The notes under the pieces: generated by a model
The model's input: the letters and a program-made list of their open reading frames with translations, nothing else
What the model was told of the DNA's origin: nothing
Databases searched by the model: none
Shown: positions 58,858 through 64,000 of the stretch, piece by piece
Position numbering within the stretch: position 1 is the stretch's first letter
How the letters are laid out: each line of letters starts with the position of its first letter
From: Rhodoligotrophos defluvii
GTDB lineage: Bacteria; Pseudomonadota; Alphaproteobacteria; Rhizobiales; Im1
Direction of reading: 5' to 3'
Length of the DNA: 64,000 bases
Assembly (NCBI RefSeq): GCF_005281615.1
Contig: NZ_SZZM01000002.1
Span: 1 to 64,000 of the forward strand
Translations under genes and position numbers: made by a program

Positions 58858-61800
58858 CCCCGTTCGGCCTCGTCTTCTGCCGCTTGCTTGTGCGCCTCGG
58901 GACGCCGCGTGCTCCGCCGCTCCAGGATTCGCTGCGCCTGCTGCGGGCGCTGCCTTCGCCAGATCGGAGATGCCGGCGCATCCTGTGCGCGGATCGTGCG
59001 TCGCGCCGGGACCGTGCTGCGTCTTGGCTCTGTTTCAGCCGGCGTCGTTCGGACCGTTGGCCGCCTGAGGGGCAGGCGCGAGGTGGTGTCATCGGGCGAT
59101 AAGGGCTTTTCGATCCAAGGTACCGGGGCCAGCGGCAAGGGAGCAACCTCGACCTCCGGTGCGGCCGGCGGCGCAGCTTGGGCAGGCGGCGCAGCTTGAG
59201 CAGGCGCCGCGTTGGCCCCTGCGCGCTGCTCTGCCGCGCGACGCGCCTGCTCTTCAGCTTGCCGGCGGGCGATTTCGGCCTGCCGCTCCTCTTCGAGGCG
59301 GCGTGCCTCCGCGGCCTTTCTCGCCTCTTCCGCTTGCCGCGCCTCCTCGGCTTGCCGCGCTTCCTCGGCCTTGCGCGCTTCCTCGGCTTGCCGGGCTTGC
59401 TCAACCTTCCGGGCTTCCTCAGCCTTGCGTGCCTCTTCGGCCTGGCGGGCAGCCTCCTCCGCCGCGCGGCGCTCCTCTTCCTGCTTGCGCGCCGCCTCCT
59501 GTTCCCTCTGCAGCCGTTCCTGCTCCCGCTGCAGCGCCTCCAGCCGCTCGATATTCTCTCGCAGAACCCGCACCGTCAGATCCGAGCGCAAGGCAGCCAC
59601 GTCATAGCTGCGCGACAGCGCGTCCGGCATGCCGCTCAGGGCAATGTCGAGCTTCGGCTGGCCTTCGAGCTCCGTCAGCCGCAGCGTGAACGCGCTGTCG
59701 AGTCCGCCGCTGGCAAGATCGAAATAGCTGCGCAGCTCTCCTTTCGCCGCATCGCCGGCAACCGGGATCGGCTCGAAGCGGATCACGCCTTCGCTCAGGA
59801 AAACCGGCGCTGCGCCTCCGGCAAAGGCCATCTGGCCGGAACTGAACGCGGTGGCGATGGCTTGATCGAGCTCCTCGACCGTGGTGACGGCCTTGAACCG
59901 TTCGGTCAGAGCCCGCGGGTCGAACGCCCTGACGACCGGCTCGCGCAGCGCGTAGCGGCCCTCGCCTTTGAGATTGGCGATGATGCCGGCTGGGCTGCGC
60001 CCGCTGCCGGAGAACCGCAGGTCGAGATCCAGCGCGCCGTCGGCGGCCGGCTGCCCCTGGGCGAAGCTCAGAACGGCCGCCAGGGGCAGTTGCTCGACGC
60101 GGGCCGTCCCGCGCACGTTCAGCTCCATGCCCGCCGCCTCGGCCGCGAGGTCCAAGGCTACCGGAGCGCCATAGAGCTCGGCATTGGCATCGGCCACGGT
60201 GAGCTTGCCATCTCCGGTCAGAATGCGAAACCGTGCATTGCTCAGCGGCAGCGTCTCCGTCAGGTCCAGCCGATCGACCTTGACCGCGAGATCGGTCGCA
60301 AGGCTGCGGAGGCGGCTCAAGGCGAATGGCTGGGCAGACCACAGATCCGCGTCATCCAGCCCGATGGTGAGCCCAGCGATGTCGCCCGCGCCCGGCGAGA
60401 GCAGCGCTGTGCCAAGCGCCCAGGGCGCCGACAGCCGAGAGAATACCAGGTCCCCGTCCAGCTTGGGGTGCGGTCCTCTCTGGAGGCTCAAGGTGCCGGT
60501 CGCATTCTCCGCTCCCAACCTGAGCTTGAGCTCGTCCACGGTCACGCTGTCCTCGGCTCCGCGCAGATTGGCCGTCAGCATCAGCTCCGGCAGGGTCGGC
60601 ATCATCCCGGACGGAGCAGGCTCGCTCGTCTGCCGGTCGAGGCCCAGCACGCCAGCCAGCTTGACCGGATCGAGCGACGACACGGACACCCGCCCGTCAA
60701 ACGAGCGCTGCTCGCCCCGGCGAAACGTGATGTTGGCCGTGCTCTCGCTGTCCAGCAACGATCCATGCACCGTCAGCTTCACATCCGCGTTCGTGGCCCC
60801 TTCCGCGTGCAGGCGCACGCTTGCCGGCCCGTCGGCACGATCCGGCGCCGGCAGTGGGACCGGTAACTGTGCCAGCAGCGCCGCGGCACTCCCGTTGTCC
60901 AGTTTGGCGTCGACGGCGAACCCGCCCTTGTCGATCGCCCCCGGTTCGCCGGCATAACGGCCGTCGAACGCGATCTTGGTGGTGCCGGCCGTGCCGGTCA
61001 CGGCGAGATTGATCGCGCTGCGCCCCGGCTTGGCTGCTGCATCGATGCGGGCGTCGAGCACGGTGGGCCCCACACGCGCCAACAGATCCGACCAGGAGGA
61101 ACCTGTCGCCTCGTCCTTCTCTCGCTTGCGCCCGATCGCCTCTTCGAGCAGGCGCGCCACCGGCTGTGGATCCGGTGCATCGAGGGTGAGCGCGACCGCC
61201 CCTTCCGGGCTTTCCGCGACATTGCGCACCTCGCCCGAGACGGCGAGCTTCGCACCCGAGAGATCGGCAATGTGCAGCGTTCCGACATGGAGATCCCCGG
61301 CCCTGAGCGCCACGTTGGCCTTGACCCCCGCGAGGTCGATGCCGCGGTAGCGAGCCCGGTCGATCGCAAGGTCCAAGGTGGCATCCACCGTCTTGAGCCA
61401 CGCCCGGTCCACGCCCGCCAGAATCGCCGGCAATGAGGCCAGGCCCCCAGCTCCCTCCGGCTCGGCGAACCGCGCCAGCCCGTATTGCTCCGGCGCGATG
61501 TCGTCGAGGTCGATGTGATCGGCCGCGAGCTTCAGCAGCCATTGCGGCCGCTCGCCGCTGCTTACCACCAGCGAGCCCGTGCCCGACGCGTCGTCGACCG
61601 TATAGGCGACGTCGGTCAAAGCAAGGTCGCTCCGTCCGAGGGCGAACCCGCCCCGCGCCTCGACCGGCACCGGCACGTCCGGCGTTTCGGACGGGATGCT
61701 GGCGGCTGCCGCATCGGCCGGGTTTTGGGGAGGCGCCGTCTCGTCCACACGCGCCCAGGCCAGGAAAGTCGCGAGATCCTGGCCGGCAAGCTCGAACTGC

Positions 61801-63068
61801 CCCGTGAACCGCTCACCGCCCCGATCATAGCGCCCCGCCAGCATCAAGCGCACCCGTCCGGGCGCAACGCCGGAGAGACGCCGGATCTCGATCCCATCCC
61901 TGTTCGCATCCACCACCAGGATCAGGTTTTCGATGGTCGAATGGGCAAGCTCGAAAAACGTCGTCTTGACACCGACCCGCGCGGAGAGCCCGTCCGGCAG
62001 CTCCCCCACCAGCTGCTGCAGCGCGTCGAGAATGCCATCCCGGTCGAGCGGGATCCGGCGTCGGTCCGTCAGGCTCGCCAGCGCGACCCGGTTCGCCTCC
62101 AAGCTGGCGGTGACGACCGGCTTCTCGCCCAGGGCAATGGCGGCCGTACCCTTGATCAGGCGGGAAACGTCGTTGCGATCTCCAAGCGCGATTTCGATGC
62201 CCGTCAAGGTCACCTGCTCGAAGCTGCCGAGAAGATTGGCGCGCAGGAAGAACGGCCCCGGCGGTGGCCCCCTGTCGCTCTTCGCCGGCACTCCGCCCGG
62301 TTCCGATTTCGGCACCAGCCGTTCCACCGTCAGCGTACCGGTCAGCGGCTGCTCGTCATTGCCTTCCTTGAGCTCGCCGCTGAAGGCGAAGCTCAGTCCG
62401 GCGCCCGAAGCCGGAGCAGCGCGCAGCGCGAGCGCGATCGGGCCGTCGCCCCGCGGCCGCGACGTGTTGATGGTGAAGTGGAACTTGCGCTCGGCATAAT
62501 CCGCCGTGCCGCTCATGCGATACGGCCCCGCCAGCGTCTTGGCCGACAGATCCATGGCGACATGGTCGAACCGGATCGTGGTGTCGCGCCGCTGGTCGTT
62601 CAGGAGCAGCGTGCCGTCGCTGATCGCCACGTTGTCCAGCATGATGTCGTCGACCGGCATCTGCGGGTCTATGTGGCCCTTGTCGGATATCGGCAGGATC
62701 AGCCGCCCGTCTGCGGTGCGCTCCAGGGTCATGACCGGTGAGACCAGCCGCGCATCGGTGATGGCGAACTGGCCCCGCAGCAGCGCGGGAATGGACAGGC
62801 GCGCTTCCAGCTGCTGAATGTGCAGCAAGCGCGACGGCCCCGCCTCCGGCTCGCCCGACACCGTCACGTCCTCGATCGACAGCAGCGGAATGGGCAGCAC
62901 GCGCAGCGCGATGTTGCCGCCGACCGTCACCTGGCGGCCGGTCACCCGGCTGCCATAGTCCTCGATCCGGTCGCGATAGAGGTTCCAGTCGATGAAGTAG
63001 GGCGCGATCAATGCCGCGGTCAGCACGAAGATCGCCAGGATGCCGGCCCAGAGCAATGGGGACTTCAT
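58794..63068 (-). CDS. AsmA-family protein with charged coiled-coil tail
   Basis: The 1424-residue protein has a membrane anchor at residues 6-26 and the AsmA N-terminal domain. There IDWNLYRDRIEDYGSRVTGR and LRVLPIPLLSIEDVTVSG are hallmarks. A long beta-rich periplasmic part follows, then an AsmA C-terminal domain near 1010-1170 (FSGSGRSPAGIIANLKGEGR). Residues about 1175-1275 are a nearly uninterrupted Glu/Ala/Arg/Lys helix (repeats such as QAEEARKAEEAR). A Pro/Ala linker and a basic end complete it. AsmA proteins bridge membranes for lipid transport or outer-membrane assembly. The coiled coil is unusual for the family. Confidence 0.86.
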   Translation of the reverse strand: MKSPLLWAGILAIFVLTAALIAPYFIDWNLYRDRIEDYGSRVTGRQVTVGGNIALRVLPIPLLSIEDVTVSGEPEAGPSRLLHIQQLEARLSIPALLRGQFAITDARLVSPVMTLERTADGRLILPISDKGHIDPQMPVDDIMLDNVAISDGTLLLNDQRRDTTIRFDHVAMDLSAKTLAGPYRMSGTADYAERKFHFTINTSRPRGDGPIALALRAAPASGAGLSFAFSGELKEGNDEQPLTGTLTVERLVPKSEPGGVPAKSDRGPPPGPFFLRANLLGSFEQVTLTGIEIALGDRNDVSRLIKGTAAIALGEKPVVTASLEANRVALASLTDRRRIPLDRDGILDALQQLVGELPDGLSARVGVKTTFFELAHSTIENLILVVDANRDGIEIRRLSGVAPGRVRLMLAGRYDRGGERFTGQFELAGQDLATFLAWARVDETAPPQNPADAAAASIPSETPDVPVPVEARGGFALGRSDLALTDVAYTVDDASGTGSLVVSSGERPQWLLKLAADHIDLDDIAPEQYGLARFAEPEGAGGLASLPAILAGVDRAWLKTVDATLDLAIDRARYRGIDLAGVKANVALRAGDLHVGTLHIADLSGAKLAVSGEVRNVAESPEGAVALTLDAPDPQPVARLLEEAIGRKREKDEATGSSWSDLLARVGPTVLDARIDAAAKPGRSAINLAVTGTAGTTKIAFDGRYAGEPGAIDKGGFAVDAKLDNGSAAALLAQLPVPLPAPDRADGPASVRLHAEGATNADVKLTVHGSLLDSESTANITFRRGEQRSFDGRVSVSSLDPVKLAGVLGLDRQTSEPAPSGMMPTLPELMLTANLRGAEDSVTVDELKLRLGAENATGTLSLQRGPHPKLDGDLVFSRLSAPWALGTALLSPGAGDIAGLTIGLDDADLWSAQPFALSRLRSLATDLAVKVDRLDLTETLPLSNARFRILTGDGKLTVADANAELYGAPVALDLAAEAAGMELNVRGTARVEQLPLAAVLSFAQGQPAADGALDLDLRFSGSGRSPAGIIANLKGEGRYALREPVVRAFDPRALTERFKAVTTVEELDQAIATAFSSGQMAFAGGAAPVFLSEGVIRFEPIPVAGDAAKGELRSYFDLASGGLDSAFTLRLTELEGQPKLDIALSGMPDALSRSYDVAALRSDLTVRVLRENIERLEALQREQERLQREQEAARKQEEERRAAEEAARQAEEARKAEEARKVEQARQAEEARKAEEARQAEEARQAEEARKAAEARRLEEERQAEIARRQAEEQARRAAEQRAGANAAPAQAAPPAQAAPPAAPEVEVAPLPLAPVPWIEKPLSPDDTTSRLPLRRPTVRTTPAETEPRRSTVPARRTIRAQDAPASPIWRRQRPQQAQRILERRSTRRPEAHKQAAEDEAERGQSILPSAGFSDPNRFTYWPR

Positions 63069-63231
63069 CGTCGCTGTTTCCGTCGGCGCACAGGCATGGT
63101 TTGCTCACTGCGACCACAGGTCCTCGCGGGCACGATCGCCCGCGGCTAAATGGCATTTCAACCGAAGATAATCAACACCCCCGCCGGCTACCACCTCCAT
63201 CATATGCTGTTCGGCCGACGCGCACAGCCCA

Positions 63232-64000
63232 CTATAGCGCGACGATTTTCCCGGGATTGAGGATATTCTGCGGGTCGAAAGCACGCTTGAGCGCCCGCAT
63301 ATAGGCCAGGGCCGGCCCATGCTCGGCCTCGAGGAACTTCATTTTGCCGCGCCCGACCCCGTGCTCGCCGGTGCAGGTGCCCTCCATGGCCAATGCCCGC
63401 AACGCCAGCCGTTCAGTGAATGCCTTCACGCGCTTCACATCGTCCGGATCGTCCATGTCGCAGAACACCATCACGTGGAAATTGCCGTCGCCCACATGCC
63501 CGACGATCGGTCCGAACATCCCGTGCGCCTCCAGGTCGCGCTTGGTGTCGATCACGCAGTCCGCCAGGCGCGAGATCGGCACGCACACGTCTGTTGCCAA
63601 CACGGATTTCCCTGGCAAATACGCGCGCCCGGCCCAGAACACGTCGTGCCGCGCCTGCCACAGCCGGCTGCGGTCCTCCTGGTGCGTCGCCCAGGCAAAG
63701 GTTCCCCCGCCATTGGCCGCCGCGATCTCCGCGAACAGCTCGCTCTGCTCGCGCGTGCCGGCCGGCGTGCCGTGGAACTCCAGGAACAGGGTCGGAACCT
63801 CGGCCAGCCCGAGCTCGGAATAGGCATTGCACACCCGCACCTGATCCGCGTCCAGAAGCTCGATCCGCGCCACCGGCAGACCCAGCTGGATCGTCTGGAT
63901 CACCGCCTGGCACGCCCCTTCCAGGCTGTCGAAGGGGCAAACCCCGGCCGAAATGGATTCGGGAATTCCGTAGAGCCTCAGCGTCACCTCGGTGATGATG
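63232..64000 (-). CDS. FAD-linked oxidase, D-lactate dehydrogenase/glycolate oxidase type (5' end outside window)
   Basis: The last 256 codons of a flavoprotein are seen; the start lies beyond 64000. The C-terminal FAD-linked oxidase domain has PTLFLEFHGT, HVGDGNFHVMVF and CTGEHGVGRGKMKFLEAEHG, and ends with FDPQNILNPGKI. This fits the D-lactate dehydrogenase (cytochrome) or GlcD family. The frame is open to the window edge (IITEVTLRLYG), so the truncation is artificial. The substrate is not certain. Confidence 0.92.
   Translation of the reverse strand, partial: IITEVTLRLYGIPESISAGVCPFDSLEGACQAVIQTIQLGLPVARIELLDADQVRVCNAYSELGLAEVPTLFLEFHGTPAGTREQSELFAEIAAANGGGTFAWATHQEDRSRLWQARHDVFWAGRAYLPGKSVLATDVCVPISRLADCVIDTKRDLEAHGMFGPIVGHVGDGNFHVMVFCDMDDPDDVKRVKAFTERLALRALAMEGTCTGEHGVGRGKMKFLEAEHGPALAYMRALKRAFDPQNILNPGKIVAL

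Noticed and set aside
59178-60866. Forward frames over the AsmA-like gene
   Set aside because: Leu/Ala/Arg-rich shadows produced by the Glu/Ala/Arg repeats on the other strand.

Overview
The window reads as chromosomal DNA of a high-GC alphaproteobacterium, most probably a member of the Hyphomicrobiales (Rhizobiales). The signs are a GTTC-N7-GTTC LexA box in front of uvrA, a circularly permuted tmRNA gene followed by an alphaproteobacterial SspB, the ihfA-merR and serB/miaA/ilvBNC neighbourhoods, and dispersed palindromic intergenic repeats of the kind common in that order. No genus can be named from the sequence alone.

Layout. 1-1520: repeat-rich DNA with no convincing gene. 1521-8554: isovaleryl-CoA dehydrogenase, a secreted protein, divergent ssb and SOS-controlled uvrA, a DJ-1/PfpI protein and a DUF805 protein. 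8770-13306: sulfate ABC importer (sbp-cysTWA) next to a four-cysteine Rrf2 regulator. 13409-18722: propionyl-CoA carboxylase alpha, a class III cyclase, rimO, a small Cys-rich secreted protein and a CsbD-like protein. 18857-22618: TPP riboswitch and thiO-thiS-thiG-thiE-thiF, a thiazole/thiamine operon. 22735-23985: ihfA, a MerR regulator, tRNA-Pro(GGG).

24190-33792 is the accessory-looking part. It holds a two-component system, then a sulfotransferase, a GT4 glycosyltransferase and a cytochrome P450 on the same strand, then a run of small lineage-specific genes, one of them in an AT-rich patch. The histidine kinase begins with four tandem in-frame copies of a 63-bp dispersed palindromic repeat.

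34028-44593: hrpB, a DUF1176 protein, an aldehyde dehydrogenase, an ectoine-type (Ehu-like) binding protein and two permeases without an ATPase, an aspartoacylase-family deacylase, a methyltransferase and small membrane or secreted proteins. 44772-53200: a second class III cyclase paralogous to the first, ilvC-ilvN-ilvB with an attenuator (leader peptide with Leu-Ile-Leu-Val-Val codons plus terminator), a solitary HigA-type antitoxin, miaA, serB and an OsmC protein. 53481-64000: thyA, a DUF4232-like protein, permuted ssrA and sspB side by side, mepA, fumC, an RHH protein, a very large AsmA-family protein with a charged coiled-coil tail, and a D-lactate dehydrogenase/glycolate oxidase-type gene cut by the window edge.

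Most genes are ordinary core metabolism. The strongest candidates for something new are the repeat-born N-terminus of the histidine kinase and the cluster it heads. The riboswitch, LexA box, ilv attenuator and tmRNA are solid regulatory or RNA calls.
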